A stretch of DNA of 38,403 bases from Thermoguttaceae bacterium (GCA_017937685.1 JAGBDD010000041.1:1-38403), one strand, 5' to 3'; positions 9,168 to 17,584 are shown, numbered from the stretch's first letter. Numbers and translations are program-made. The notes: generated from the letters alone by a model not told the origin.

Positions 9168-10628
9168 ATGAAAAAAGCGTTGTTCTTCGCCCTGTTCGTT
9201 CTTTTCGCGACGACGACCGCGCGAGCGGAAGTCCGTCTTTGGCCGGTTCCGGAAGGCGAGCCGGTCAGCGACCTTTGGTCGCTCGAAGTTAACGGCGAGC
9301 CCGCCGGCGTTTTGACCGCGCGCACCGCCGACCCGCCGTTCGAAAAATACGACTTCGGCGGCGAATACGGTTTCGTCTCGCTCGACGCGGACGAGCCGGT
9401 CGTCCTTAAATTCCGCGAAAAAACCGGCGTTTCGCTCGACGATTTGACGGTTCGCCCGCTGTCGCTCGGCTTAACCCCGACGAAAAACGCCGACGGTTCG
9501 TTCGAGTTGAAAATCGACAAGCCTTGTCAAATTTCGGTCGAGCCGAACGGGCGCAAAAACCCGATTCTCGTTTTCGTCAACCCGCTCGAAAAAGACGTTC
9601 CGGACGAGAACGCGCCGAACGTCCGCTACTTCGGCCCGGGCGTTCACAACCCGGAAGGGGGCAAAATTTCGCTCAAGTCGAACGAAACGCTTTACCTCGC
9701 TCCGGGCGCGGTCGTCCGTTGCGGCGTCGAAGTCAACGGCGAAAACGTCCGGATTTGCGGGCGCGGCGTTATCGACTCGAACCCTTGGAAATGGCGCTCC
9801 GGGCCGACCGGGCACGTCGTTTCGATGTTCGGCTCGAAAAACGTTAGCGTCGAGGGCGTTATTATCCGCGGCGCGTCGCACTGGACGGTCGTTCCGGTTA
9901 ATTGCGACGGCGTCTTTATCGACAATATCAAAATCTGCGGCGGGCGCGTCCAAAACGACGACGGAATCAACCCCTGCAACAGCCGGAACGTCCGCGTCGT
10001 CAACACTTTTATCCGCTCCGACGACGACTGTATGGCGCTCAAAGGCCTCAATCTCGAATACGGGAACTGCGAAGATATTGCCGTCGAAAACTGCGTTTTT
10101 TGGTGCGATCGCGCCCGAACGGTCTTGATGGGACACGAGAGTCGCGCCCCGTATATGCGCCGAATTACGTTCAAAAATATCGATATTATCCGCTCCCAAG
10201 CGCGCAATTTCCTCCTCGAACCGGGCGAGCGAATGATTTTGGAAGACGTTACGTTCGACGGAATCCGGTTTGAAACCGGCCCGCAAAACGCGCTGAATCC
10301 GGAGGAATTGGCCAAGAAAGTCGACTCGTCGGGCCTCCGTTTCGACGTCGACACGGCGAACCGCGAAAACTGGCTTTTCGTCGGGCGGCCGGTCGTCAAC
10401 CAGTATATGCAAATCAAGGAGCCGGGCCATATTAAGAACGTCGTTATCCGAAATATTTCGGTCGTCGGCCCGACGTCTTACGCCGGTTTCCTCTTCTCCG
10501 GTTCGGACGAGGCGCACCGAACGGACGGTTTGACGATCGAAAACGTCGAAGCGTTCGGCAAGAAAATCGGCCCCGGCGCGCCGACGATTCACCTCGGCGA
10601 CTTCCTCGATAACGTCGAAGTCAAGTAA
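9168..10628 (+). CDS. Secreted glycoside hydrolase family 28-like (polygalacturonase-type) beta-helix enzyme
   Basis: Probable pectin-acting enzyme of 486 residues exported by Sec: residues 1-20 (MKKALFFALFVLFATTTARA) are a clear signal peptide ending in an Ala-x-Ala site. After an N-terminal beta domain (about 21-150), repeated short strands with Asn ladders form a right-handed parallel beta-helix. Family 28 landmarks are present: NDDGINP at about 263 (family NTDG), SDDDC at 284-288 (family DD), and GHE at 322-324 (family GHG). The family RIK motif is not evident, so the exact activity and substrate (galacturonan, rhamnogalacturonan or another polyuronide) cannot be given. ATG is preceded by AAGAGG. 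It is a single transcription unit, followed by a terminator at 10721. It matches the pectin-type enzymes at 21-28.7 kb in theme. Confidence 0.85.
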   Translation: MKKALFFALFVLFATTTARAEVRLWPVPEGEPVSDLWSLEVNGEPAGVLTARTADPPFEKYDFGGEYGFVSLDADEPVVLKFREKTGVSLDDLTVRPLSLGLTPTKNADGSFELKIDKPCQISVEPNGRKNPILVFVNPLEKDVPDENAPNVRYFGPGVHNPEGGKISLKSNETLYLAPGAVVRCGVEVNGENVRICGRGVIDSNPWKWRSGPTGHVVSMFGSKNVSVEGVIIRGASHWTVVPVNCDGVFIDNIKICGGRVQNDDGINPCNSRNVRVVNTFIRSDDDCMALKGLNLEYGNCEDIAVENCVFWCDRARTVLMGHESRAPYMRRITFKNIDIIRSQARNFLLEPGERMILEDVTFDGIRFETGPQNALNPEELAKKVDSSGLRFDVDTANRENWLFVGRPVVNQYMQIKEPGHIKNVVIRNISVVGPTSYAGFLFSGSDEAHRTDGLTIENVEAFGKKIGPGAPTIHLGDFLDNVEVK

Positions 10629-10720
10629 CGCCGCCGTTTAAGCCGGGTCGGTCGGACGAACGGCGCGCCTTTCTCGCTTCTTTCCGCAAAGGAAGCGCCG
10701 ACCGCCGCCAAGAAACGCGA

Positions 10721-10762
10721 AACCCGCCGCAAGCGTTCCGACGCCGCGACGGGTTTTCTTTT
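10721..10762 (+). terminator. Intrinsic terminator after the GH28-like gene
   Basis: Arms at 10721-10730 (AACCCGCCGC) and 10746-10755 (GCGACGGGTT) pair with one mismatch and are followed by TTCTTTTC. It lies about 90 bases after the stop of the GH28-like gene and before the convergent minus-strand gene. Confidence 0.7.
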
Positions 10763-10824
10763 CGTCTTTCAACCGCTTTCGCCGTTTGCCGTTTCTTTTA
10801 TCGTTTCTCCTACCGTTTAACGCG

Positions 10825-11550
10825 TTACCGTTCCCAAACGGCGACGATCAATCCCGTCCCTTCGAGGAGCGCAAGCGCCGTCGCGATCAGCCCCGCCCAA
10901 AAGAGGAGCGTCGCTTGAACGCCTTTCTTCTTCCGGCAAAGAAGCGCGACCGTCCAAAGGGCCCGCGTCGCCAAGAGAAAGAGCGCGATCGCCGTCAATA
11001 AAAGACCGAACGCGCCCCAAAAAAGAGAACTTGGAAAATTATCTTCATTGAGCCGCCCCCAATTCCAACTCGGCTCGGTCAAAAAACAGGCGATCGCGTT
11101 CGTCCAAAAGAACGCGGCGGCCCCCCCGGCCTCCAACGTCGAAAGATCGAGAATCGCCGAAATCGGTTCCGCCGCCTCGACTTCGCGTTTTCCCCGCCGC
11201 GTTAGCGCCGCCGCGACGCGTCGGCAAGTCGCCGAAAACCCCGTCGCCGCGTCGAAACGTCCCGGCGCCGCTTTCAAACCGCGTCCCGCCGCCGCGAACG
11301 TTCCGAAAACGCCCGCTCGCATCGCGTCGAAACCCCAAGCGAACGCGCCGACCGCCGCGACGAAAGTCAGCGTCGCCAACGTCGAATAAACGGAAACGCG
11401 CTCGCTCAACCGCGCCGCCCCGACAAACGTCGCGACCGAAAAAAGAACGCAAAGCGCCCCCGAAACCGCCGCGACCCGCGTTAACGTTCGCCAACCTTTT
11501 TTCGCCGAACCGTCCGCGCCCGGCTCGCCGTTTTCCGTCCAACCGCTCAT
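10825..11550 (-). CDS. Membrane protein, function unknown
   Basis: A 241-residue integral membrane protein that I do not recognise. After a polar N-terminus (MSGWTENGEPGADGSAKKG) there are about four hydrophobic segments, two in the first third, one near the middle-to-end (SSLFWGAFGLLLTAIALFLL) and one at the C-terminus. A basic loop with several Arg residues separates the two pairs. ATG at 11550 is chosen over an in-frame TTG at 11565 because GGAGGAAC lies a few bases before it. It lies 46 bases downstream of another small membrane protein gene on the same strand and probably shares its transcript. No family motif or catalytic residue is visible. Confidence 0.75.
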   Translation of the reverse strand: MSGWTENGEPGADGSAKKGWRTLTRVAAVSGALCVLFSVATFVGAARLSERVSVYSTLATLTFVAAVGAFAWGFDAMRAGVFGTFAAAGRGLKAAPGRFDAATGFSATCRRVAAALTRRGKREVEAAEPISAILDLSTLEAGGAAAFFWTNAIACFLTEPSWNWGRLNEDNFPSSLFWGAFGLLLTAIALFLLATRALWTVALLCRKKKGVQATLLFWAGLIATALALLEGTGLIVAVWER

Positions 11551-11596
11551 CGTTCGTTCCTCCAACGCTTGTTATTTCAACGAGTTAATCCGCCGT

Positions 11597-12004
11597 TCAA
11601 ATCCAACGTTGCGCGCCGAACGAAACGACGTAAACGCTCCAAACGCTCGTCAACCCGCAAAAGATCGCGACCGCGAAACGTCCCCAATCGCCCGCCGTCG
11701 ACGCGAAAAAAGCGCAAAACGACGCCGCGCAACGCAACGCCAACGCGCCCCAAGCGACCGCGCTTACGACGACCGCCGCTCGAACGCAACTCAACAGCGT
11801 CGACGCGACAAAGGACGAGAATCCGCCTTCGCTCCCTCCCGGCGTCGCGAGGCAAAGAAGCGCCGCCCCGACGCCCGCGAAAAGAAAAATCGCGACCGAC
11901 GCCGCCGACGCAAAGATTGCGGCCCAATCGAGTCGCCGCGCCCAAACGACCGCCCGAGCGCCGAACGTTTCGCGACGCGCTTCCCCTTGTTTCGTCTCGT
12001 TCAT
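11597..12004 (-). CDS. Small membrane protein, function unknown
   Basis: A 135-residue protein with about four hydrophobic segments (for example AIFASAASVAIFLFAGVGAA and the C-terminal VAIFCGLTSVWSVYVVSF) and a short polar N-terminus rich in Glu and Arg. I do not recognise it. ATG at 12004 is preceded by GGAGAAAACGAG, almost the same leader as in front of the membrane protein at 14196. A strong predicted promoter at 12091-12119 lies upstream, so this gene and the following membrane protein probably form a two-gene unit. Confidence 0.75.
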   Translation of the reverse strand: MNETKQGEARRETFGARAVVWARRLDWAAIFASAASVAIFLFAGVGAALLCLATPGGSEGGFSSFVASTLLSCVRAAVVVSAVAWGALALRCAASFCAFFASTAGDWGRFAVAIFCGLTSVWSVYVVSFGAQRWI

Positions 12005-12090
12005 CTCGTTTTCTCCAATATTTTTTATTTTAACGACTTAAACGCCAAAAGAGCCGTTTTAATTTCGCCCTTGTTCGGCGACTTAACGTC

Positions 12091-12119
12091 ATTATATCGA
12101 ACCGCGACGGGAATTTCAA
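12091..12119 (-). promoter_or_regulatory. Predicted promoter for the two-gene membrane protein unit
   Basis: On the minus strand TTGAAA (12119-12114) and TATAAT (12096-12091) are 17 bases apart, close to the sigma70 consensus. Transcription would start near 12084, about 80 bases before the ATG at 12004. Confidence 0.65.
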
Positions 12120-12275
12120 GCGCGACGCCGGGTAATTTCGCAAATTTTTCGACAAAAAGTCAAGAAATGTCGAAACGCGCCGCTCGGAGTTTCGCAACCG
12201 AACGACGCGTTTTCGCTAAACCGCCCCAACTAACGCGCTTTCGCCGTTTTTGGGGCCGTCGAGTCCCTCAAATTT

Positions 12276-13562
12276 TCAACGGTCGACGCAAATTTGCAGA
12301 ATCCGAACCGCGTTCCCGGCGCTTCGCTCGTCCTTTTCCGCCGCGATTCGACAAACGACCGTATGTCGCCCGCGCTTCAAACCGTCCGCCAACGCGACCG
12401 CTCGCGGGTAATGCAAACCGCCGCTATAGTCGTGAAAAACTTCGACTTGCGTCCAGTCGCCGCCGTCGATTTTCACGTCGAGACGCCCGGCGTCCGGCCC
12501 GGCCAAGACGTACAGCGCGAGCGAACGCCCGTCAAAGTCGAACGAAAACTCCGCGCCAACCTTTTCTCCGCAAAGGAGCGGCAAGTTCGCGAAGGTCGAG
12601 CGGAACGAACCGCGAATCTTCGACCAATCGGGAACGTAACGTTTGAAACCGCCGTCTTTTACCGACGCGCCGTCGTCAATTTTACCGACGTTCGTCGCGA
12701 CGCCGTCGAACCCGCGGAATCCGGCGTTCATCAAGGAAAATTCGTCGAGCGGCGTCGGCGTTTTATGCGGCGTCAACCCGGCTTCGGCGCTTTCGGCGCT
12801 CTCCGCGCAAGTTTCGCTCCAAGCGTCGTCGAGAAGCGCGGCGATCATATCGGCGCAAATTTTGTTCCCGCGCGGAGCCGGGTGAACGCCGCCGAACTCT
12901 TGCCAAGTCAACCGCTTAGCGTCGATTCGCTCTTGAATTTCCTTCGCGAGGTTAATCGTCGAAATCGCCCAACGCTCCGCGACCGCCGAATGCGCTTGAA
13001 TACTCGGCGCGACTCGTCCCTTGCGGTAATCGTCCATCAGCCGCTCGTTGACGAAGAACGTCATTATAACATCGACGTTCGGGTTCTCCGCGCGCATTCG
13101 CCCGATAATTCCCTCCATCCCGCGAATCGCCCGCTCGACCGAAAAGCGCCCGTCTTGGTCGTCGTTGACCGAAAACTCGACGAAAAACAAGTCGACCGGC
13201 CCGTTTTTGAGGACGTCCGTTTCGAGTCGGAACGCGCCGACGTCGGAGCAAGTCGACGAAATCCCGGCGGCGACGAAGTCGAACTCCGTTTGCGGGAATT
13301 TCTTCGTCAAATAGTCGCAAACCATCGGGCGGTACCCGTCCATCTCGGTAATCGAGCCGCCGAGAAACGCGACGCGTCCGCGCCCGGTCGTCTCGAAAAC
13401 GCGCTTCGAGTTCCGATAATCGCCGCGTCGAACGACGTTTTTCGGCAATTTTCCCAACGTCGCCGGTTCCTCCGCCGCGAAAACGCCGACGTTCGCCCAA
13501 TCGACCGCCGCGACGCCAAGCGCCGTTCCGACGACGCCGTTCAAAAATTCTCGTCTTCTCAT
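12276..13562 (-). CDS. Tat-exported SGNH/GDSL-type hydrolase
   Basis: Probable secreted esterase of the SGNH superfamily (428 residues), acting on ester-linked groups, most likely of carbohydrates. The N-terminus MRRREFLNGVVGTALGVAAV is a twin-arginine type signal. Block I is AFLGGSITEM with the nucleophile Ser70; block III is SVNDDQ with Asn133; block V is GGVHPAPRGN with His227. In block V the usual Asp of DxxH is replaced by Gly, so the triad may be completed differently. After about residue 265 a second beta-rich domain follows, resembling accessory domains of carbohydrate esterases. ATG at 13562 is preceded by GGAGACGGAG. The gene lies 52 bases downstream of the membrane protein at 13615, probably in the same transcript. 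No clear terminator follows, only a CCCCAA/TTGGGG hairpin near 12215-12255. Confidence 0.85.
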   Translation of the reverse strand: MRRREFLNGVVGTALGVAAVDWANVGVFAAEEPATLGKLPKNVVRRGDYRNSKRVFETTGRGRVAFLGGSITEMDGYRPMVCDYLTKKFPQTEFDFVAAGISSTCSDVGAFRLETDVLKNGPVDLFFVEFSVNDDQDGRFSVERAIRGMEGIIGRMRAENPNVDVIMTFFVNERLMDDYRKGRVAPSIQAHSAVAERWAISTINLAKEIQERIDAKRLTWQEFGGVHPAPRGNKICADMIAALLDDAWSETCAESAESAEAGLTPHKTPTPLDEFSLMNAGFRGFDGVATNVGKIDDGASVKDGGFKRYVPDWSKIRGSFRSTFANLPLLCGEKVGAEFSFDFDGRSLALYVLAGPDAGRLDVKIDGGDWTQVEVFHDYSGGLHYPRAVALADGLKRGRHTVVCRIAAEKDERSAGNAVRILQICVDR

Positions 13563-13614
13563 CTCCGTCTCCTCGATTCCTTAAAGATTGCGATAACGAT
13601 TCTTACCGTTCCTA

Positions 13615-14196
13615 TTATTCTCTCCGTCTCGGACGAGAAGGCCGTTCGCGCTCCTCTTCGTCCGACGCTTTCGCCCAATCGTTTTGGGCGAAAGCGTATT
13701 CGCGGCTCTCGTACTCGTCCCGGGCGTCGCGTTCCCAATCGCGACCGTCGGCGCGATCTCGCTCGTATTCCGAACGCCGACGCGGCGCGTTTCGGCGTTC
13801 GAGGAGGCGGGCGCCGTTCCCCGCTCTTTCCCGTTTGCCGTCGCCGGCGCCGCCGTCGATTTCGTTATCCTCGTCTTCCAACCTCGACGGAAAAAAGAAC
13901 GCGACGGCGTAAAACAAACACAACGTCGCCGTCGCGACGCCGACCGACGCGACAAGTCCGCACGGCCCGATCGGGTCGAAACGGTCGAGATCAAAAAAAG
14001 AACGGAGCGCGAACGGCCCCAAACACGAACCGACGAACCCAAGGCAGAGCGTCAACCAAGGCCCGCGCACAATTCCCGCCGGAATCAAAAACCGCGCGGC
14101 CAAGCCCACCCAAATCGCGACGCCCGACCAAAAAAAGAGAAGCGTCGCCCATTCGCGAACTTTTAGCGGAAACTCCCAAAGCAACAATTCTTCCAT
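13615..14196 (-). CDS. Membrane protein with basic/acidic C-terminal tail, function unknown
   Basis: A 193-residue protein that I do not recognise. Residues 1-105 contain about three to four hydrophobic segments (for example EWATLLFFWSGVAIWVGLAA and ATATLCLFYAVAFFF). Residues 106-193 form a highly charged tail full of Arg, Glu and Asp (such as RRRSEYERDRADGRDWERD), probably disordered and cytoplasmic. ATG at 14196 is preceded by GGGAGAAAACGACG, similar to the site at 12004. A strong predicted promoter lies at 14281-14309. It seems to lead a unit with the SGNH hydrolase. Confidence 0.7.
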   Translation of the reverse strand: MEELLLWEFPLKVREWATLLFFWSGVAIWVGLAARFLIPAGIVRGPWLTLCLGFVGSCLGPFALRSFFDLDRFDPIGPCGLVASVGVATATLCLFYAVAFFFPSRLEDEDNEIDGGAGDGKRERAGNGARLLERRNAPRRRSEYERDRADGRDWERDARDEYESREYAFAQNDWAKASDEEERERPSRPRRRE

Positions 14197-14280
14197 CGCG
14201 TCGTTTTCTCCCTAAGCGCCGGCGACGCTATTTCGCCGTTGTTTTCTCGTCGCGCGTCTAAATTTTCCGCGTTTTCCTTT

Positions 14281-14309
14281 ATTGTACTCCCTTCGACGCT
14301 CATTGTAAA
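14281..14309 (-). promoter_or_regulatory. Predicted promoter for the membrane protein and SGNH hydrolase
   Basis: On the minus strand TTTACA (14309-14304) and TACAAT (14286-14281) are separated by 17 bases. Each hexamer differs from the sigma70 consensus by one base. The start would be near 14274. Confidence 0.65.
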
Positions 14310-14354
14310 GCGTTTCTTGTCTTCTCCGTCAAAATTACCTTTCCGTCGCCGACT

Positions 14355-14404
14355 AAAAAAACGGTTCCGCCCGCCGTCTTTCGACGACAAAACGAAACCG
14401 TTTT
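14355..14404 (-). terminator. Intrinsic terminator of the small lipoprotein gene
   Basis: Arms AACCGTTTT (14396-14404) and AAAACGGTT (14358-14366) pair perfectly, and a T run follows on the minus strand (A run at 14355-14361). It lies about 50 bases after the stop codon of the gene at 14456. The loop is large but can form a small inner hairpin. Confidence 0.65.
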
Positions 14405-14455
14405 CCAGTTCTTGCAACGCAAACCCGTCTCGCGAGGCCGGGTTCTCCTCGACGA

Positions 14456-14680
14456 TTAGTACATCGCGTTGGCGGCTTGACGCTCGGCGTTGATTTTGTT
14501 CATTTGGTCGACTTCCTCTTGATATTGGAACTCGTTGCCGGACGGATGATATTGAATATCGTCTTTAAGATACTGCGAACTCGGCAGCGTTTGACCGTTG
14601 CGGGTAACTTGGCACCCGACGAACGGGACGACGAACAACGCCGCGAGCGCGAGAGCGCCGATGGTTTTCATCGATTTCAT
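14456..14680 (-). CDS. Small planctomycete-type lipoprotein
   Basis: A 74-residue predicted lipoprotein. The N-terminus MKSMKTIGALALAALFVVPFVG is a signal peptide ending in a lipobox with Cys at residue 23 (VGC), so the mature chain would be about 52 residues attached to a membrane. The mature part has the pattern GQTLPSSQYLKDDIQYHPSG, which resembles short secreted or lipid-anchored proteins I recall from Pirellula-type planctomycetes; no function is known to me. ATG at 14680 is chosen over the one at 14671 because AAGGA lies six bases before it. A terminator follows at 14355. The 450-base region upstream has RNA-like structure, described separately. Confidence 0.8.
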   Translation of the reverse strand: MKSMKTIGALALAALFVVPFVGCQVTRNGQTLPSSQYLKDDIQYHPSGNEFQYQEEVDQMNKINAERQAANAMY

Positions 14681-15133
14681 TTCAAATCCTTTGCTTTCAT
14701 GAAAACAGGAGACGCGTCGCCCGGCGGCTCGAAGCGCGTTCCGGAACGCCTTCGTCGCGCTTGACCTAAATCAACGGACTTCGTTCGACGGAACGTCGTC
14801 GCGGCGACGGACAATACTTCGCCCTACTTCGAAGGGTCGCGGCGTCTCTCAATTAATCTTAAACGGCTTCGCGTCCTTGACGTAAGCCCCGACCGACGAC
14901 GACGGAACGCGCCGACACCGCTGGTCTGCTGAATGTATCGGTTATTCCGTCGGCGCCGCTTCAAAGTTTTCTTAAAAATCGAAGTTTTTTTTCAAACGGC
15001 AAAAGAAACAAACAAGGCAAATTAGGCGCTTTACCCAAACAACGCAAAATAAAGACGACGCGCCGCCCTCTCGACGAGGAACGACGCGCCGTTTTTCTCC
15101 TTCGCTTACATTAAATTAGGCAAACCGCGCAAA
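14681..15133. other. Structured intergenic region, possible leader or small RNA
   Basis: No gene is seen. Arms GCGCCGAC (14909-14916) and GTCGGCGC (14949-14956) pair perfectly, with an inner ACCG/CGGT helix at 14917-14920 and 14939-14942. The loop has none of the CG-rich character of the surroundings. Just after it on the plus strand a weak hairpin (14959-14984) is followed by eight T (14985-14992), like a terminator. On the minus strand the same DNA would be a leader of the lipoprotein gene. The motif at 15016-15049 is shared with 30252-30285. Confidence 0.4.
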
Positions 15134-16138
15134 TTACGGCGCGACGTTAATTTCGACGACGTCGCCGTCGCGGACGACGTAATCGCCCTTGACGACCGTC
15201 CCGTCGTGAACCGCTTCGCCCCAAACGCGCGCCGATTTGAATTTCGCGGCGTAATCCTTGTGAATCTGGTCGCAAAGGTCGAAAACGTTGCTTCCTTCTT
15301 TGAGCGTGAACGGCTTGTCGCGGTCGGCTTCTTTTTTCGTCGGCTGTTTGGTGTAAACGCGGACGACGTTCATCGCTTCGTAAATCGCGTTGCGGAGTTC
15401 TTCGGTTCCGCTTCCGTCGAGCGCGGAAATTTGGAACTCGCGGAACGGCGTCGAGCAAAACTCGCGGAAGAGTTCGAGTCGGTCGTTGAAATCCGGCAGG
15501 TCGCTCTTATTGAAAACGAGGAAGGTCTTCGTGTACGAGAGCCCGACGTCCTCTTCGTCGAGCGACGATTCCGCCGCCAAGCGCGTTTTCGTCCCTTGCA
15601 GACGGTCGAGAACGTCTTGGCACTGCTGGATTCCGTCGTCGTCGCCGAGGTCGACCATCAGCAACACCAGTTCCGCGCCGCGAATGTACCCGTATAAATA
15701 CGACTCGAAAAAGTCCGGCGTGATCGGCGGCGTGTCAATTAATTGGACAAAAACGTCCTCCCAAGCCATCATCCCGGGCGACGCGGTTTGCGTCGTGAAC
15801 GGATACGGCGCGACTTCCGGCTTCGCTTTAGTAAAATAGGTAAGAAGCTGCGACTTTCCGGAGTTGGGCCCGCCGATAATGACCGCGGTTCCGGCGCCCT
15901 GACGCGGAATCTTCACGGATTTTCCGCCCGATTTTTTCCCGGCGCCGCGCGACGCTTCGACCTCTTTTTTGGCGTCGGCGATCTTCGTTTTCAGCATCAT
16001 CTGCATTTTTTCGCTGGCTTTATGCTTCGGAATCTCCTGAAGCATCACTTGGAGCCAACGCAATTCTTCGTCCGGCGACTGCGCGCGACGATACTCTTCT
16101 TCGGCTTTCAAATATTGGGGCGTTAAATTAGCAGCCAT
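15134..16138 (-). CDS. Obg/DRG-type GTPase with TGS domain
   Basis: A 334-residue GTP-binding protein of the TRAFAC class, closest in layout to the DRG/Rbg group, thought to act with ribosomes. An N-terminal helical region (1-75, Lys/Glu rich) is followed by the G domain: G1 GGPNSGKSQ at 89-97, G2-like TT at about 115-116 (APYPFTTQTASPG), G3 DTPP at 135-138, G4 NKSD at 210-213, G5 ISALDG from 237. Residues 260-334 form a TGS domain (VYTKQPTKKEAD onward, ending DVVEINVAP). The G3 motif is DTPP instead of the usual DxxG, as in the DRG/Obg branch with its DTPG/DLPG variants. ATG at 16138. The cellular role in bacteria is not established. No strong promoter was found in the 234 bases upstream. 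Confidence 0.88.
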   Translation of the reverse strand: MAANLTPQYLKAEEEYRRAQSPDEELRWLQVMLQEIPKHKASEKMQMMLKTKIADAKKEVEASRGAGKKSGGKSVKIPRQGAGTAVIIGGPNSGKSQLLTYFTKAKPEVAPYPFTTQTASPGMMAWEDVFVQLIDTPPITPDFFESYLYGYIRGAELVLLMVDLGDDDGIQQCQDVLDRLQGTKTRLAAESSLDEEDVGLSYTKTFLVFNKSDLPDFNDRLELFREFCSTPFREFQISALDGSGTEELRNAIYEAMNVVRVYTKQPTKKEADRDKPFTLKEGSNVFDLCDQIHKDYAAKFKSARVWGEAVHDGTVVKGDYVVRDGDVVEINVAP

Positions 16139-16372
16139 CTTCTCTATTTTTACTTTTTAAGGGAAAAAAGGCGAAATAAACGACGTCTTTGCGTTGTCGC
16201 CGTCGCGAAAAGCAAGAAAACGCCGTCCGGAGTCGCGCGTTCGTTTGAAACGCTCGGCTTCGCGGCGGCGTTCGCTTAACGTCGCGCAAAAATTCGACTC
16301 GCCGGCAAGCGACGCCGTTTCTCAACGACGCCGCTTCGACGTTTTAAAATTTTCGCGCGTTCGACCCGTCGA

Positions 16373-17584
16373 CTATTGAATGTCTTCGAGTTTGACCCAG
16401 CTGCGTTCGGCGATCGATTTGTCGCAAGCGGCCAACGTGCGTTGGACGTTGAACGCGTCGCGGAAGGTCGCGATCGGGGATTCGCTTTCGTAAGCGACGC
16501 CCTTGTTGAGCGCGTCGATGGCGCGGAGGTTTTCGAGAATACCGTAAACGGTAATGTCGCGATAACCGATCATATGGCCGTCGGCGAAGTCGAAGTAGTT
16601 GCCGTAAACCGCGCGGTTCGTGCAGATTTTGCTCCAGCCCCAGAGTTGCGGGTCTTCGGCGGTTTTGTCGAAGACTTCGAGGTAGTTCATTTCGTCGAAG
16701 CAGAACTTAATCGTGCCTTTTTCGAAACGGAGTTCGTAACCGTTTTGGTTTTCCGAACCGCAAGCGTTGCGGGTGACGGAGAGCGTCCCGATGGCCGAGT
16801 TGTCGTCCAACGTGAACATAACGCGCATCGCGTCGTCGACGTCGCAGTCGCGGATTTCGAAATCGTCTTGCGCTTGCGCGCCGGCGCCCATATTGCTCAG
16901 TTGCGACGCGAAGGTTTTCTTCCATTTGCGTTGTTTGACGTGCGTCGCTTGCATCGCGCAGAGTTCGAGCGGACGAAGGCCCGTGATGTAGTACAGCATA
17001 TCGAGCGAGTGCGAACCGAGGTCGCCCGCCGCGCCGCCGCCGTGCGATTTTTCGAAACGCCAGCTGCCGTCGGCGCCCCAACCCCAACCTTGGTTGTAGA
17101 ACATACGCGCTTCGATCAAACGACCGAACTTGCCGGAACGCGCCAGTTTGCGAGCATAAACGTTCGCCGGAACGCGACGATAAATGAAGTTGACGCTGTT
17201 CAGTTGGCCCTTGCAGGAGTCCGCTTTGTCGGCCATTTCGCGACCTTGTTCGAGGTTCGCGGAGAGCGGTTTTTCGCAGAAGACGTGTTTGCCGGCGTCG
17301 AAAGCGGCCATCGCGGCGGCGTAGTGCGCGGCGTTCGGCAAGCAAATGTCGACGTAATCGGTGTCGGCTTTCGCGATGACTTCTTTCGAAGCGTCCGGAC
17401 CGACGATCGCTTTCCAACCGTCGCGTTCCGCCATCGCTTTTTCGCCGTCGTTCCAGCAGGACGCGTAACCGAGAACCGGTTGAATCGGAGCGTTTTTGAA
17501 GTAGCCGACGACGCCGCGGTACGCCAAACTACGAATAACGCCCATCATACCGTAACCCAAAACCGATACGTTCAAATTATCCAT
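16373..17584 (-). CDS. Gfo/Idh/MocA family oxidoreductase
   Basis: NAD(P)-dependent sugar or sugar-derivative dehydrogenase family member, 403 residues, without a signal peptide and therefore cytoplasmic. The N-terminal Rossmann region starts VSVLGYGMMGVIRS (residues 6-19). The family EKP motif is present in HVFCEKPLSANLEQG near residue 107-121, and the substrate-side motif GGGAAGDLGSHSLDMLYY carries the catalytic-region His. The substrate cannot be read from sequence. ATG at 17584 is preceded by GGGGA and by a good predicted promoter at 17686-17714. It is a single-gene unit. Planctomycete genomes hold many paralogues; use on sugars released by the nearby enzymes is an inference from context. 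Confidence 0.9.
   Translation of the reverse strand: MDNLNVSVLGYGMMGVIRSLAYRGVVGYFKNAPIQPVLGYASCWNDGEKAMAERDGWKAIVGPDASKEVIAKADTDYVDICLPNAAHYAAAMAAFDAGKHVFCEKPLSANLEQGREMADKADSCKGQLNSVNFIYRRVPANVYARKLARSGKFGRLIEARMFYNQGWGWGADGSWRFEKSHGGGAAGDLGSHSLDMLYYITGLRPLELCAMQATHVKQRKWKKTFASQLSNMGAGAQAQDDFEIRDCDVDDAMRVMFTLDDNSAIGTLSVTRNACGSENQNGYELRFEKGTIKFCFDEMNYLEVFDKTAEDPQLWGWSKICTNRAVYGNYFDFADGHMIGYRDITVYGILENLRAIDALNKGVAYESESPIATFRDAFNVQRTLAACDKSIAERSWVKLEDIQ

Noticed and set aside
12294..14261. Plus-strand open frame of 655 codons opposite the SGNH hydrolase and membrane protein
   Set aside because: Arg-rich without recognisable motifs, no ribosome binding site; the minus-strand genes have signal peptides, motifs and start sites.
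15016..15049. Sigma54-type promoter in the shared motif
   Set aside because: The GG and GC elements with 10-base spacing are not present in both copies.
14681..15133. tRNA, tmRNA, SRP RNA or RNase P RNA in the gap
   Set aside because: None of the diagnostic sequences (T-loop GGTTCGA, GGAAGGAAGCAGCC, the RNase P core) could be found here or at 24676-24762; no tRNA was seen anywhere in the window.
16128..16325. Short minus-strand frame upstream of the GTPase
   Set aside because: It overlaps the GTPase start, is Arg-rich and lacks a ribosome binding site.
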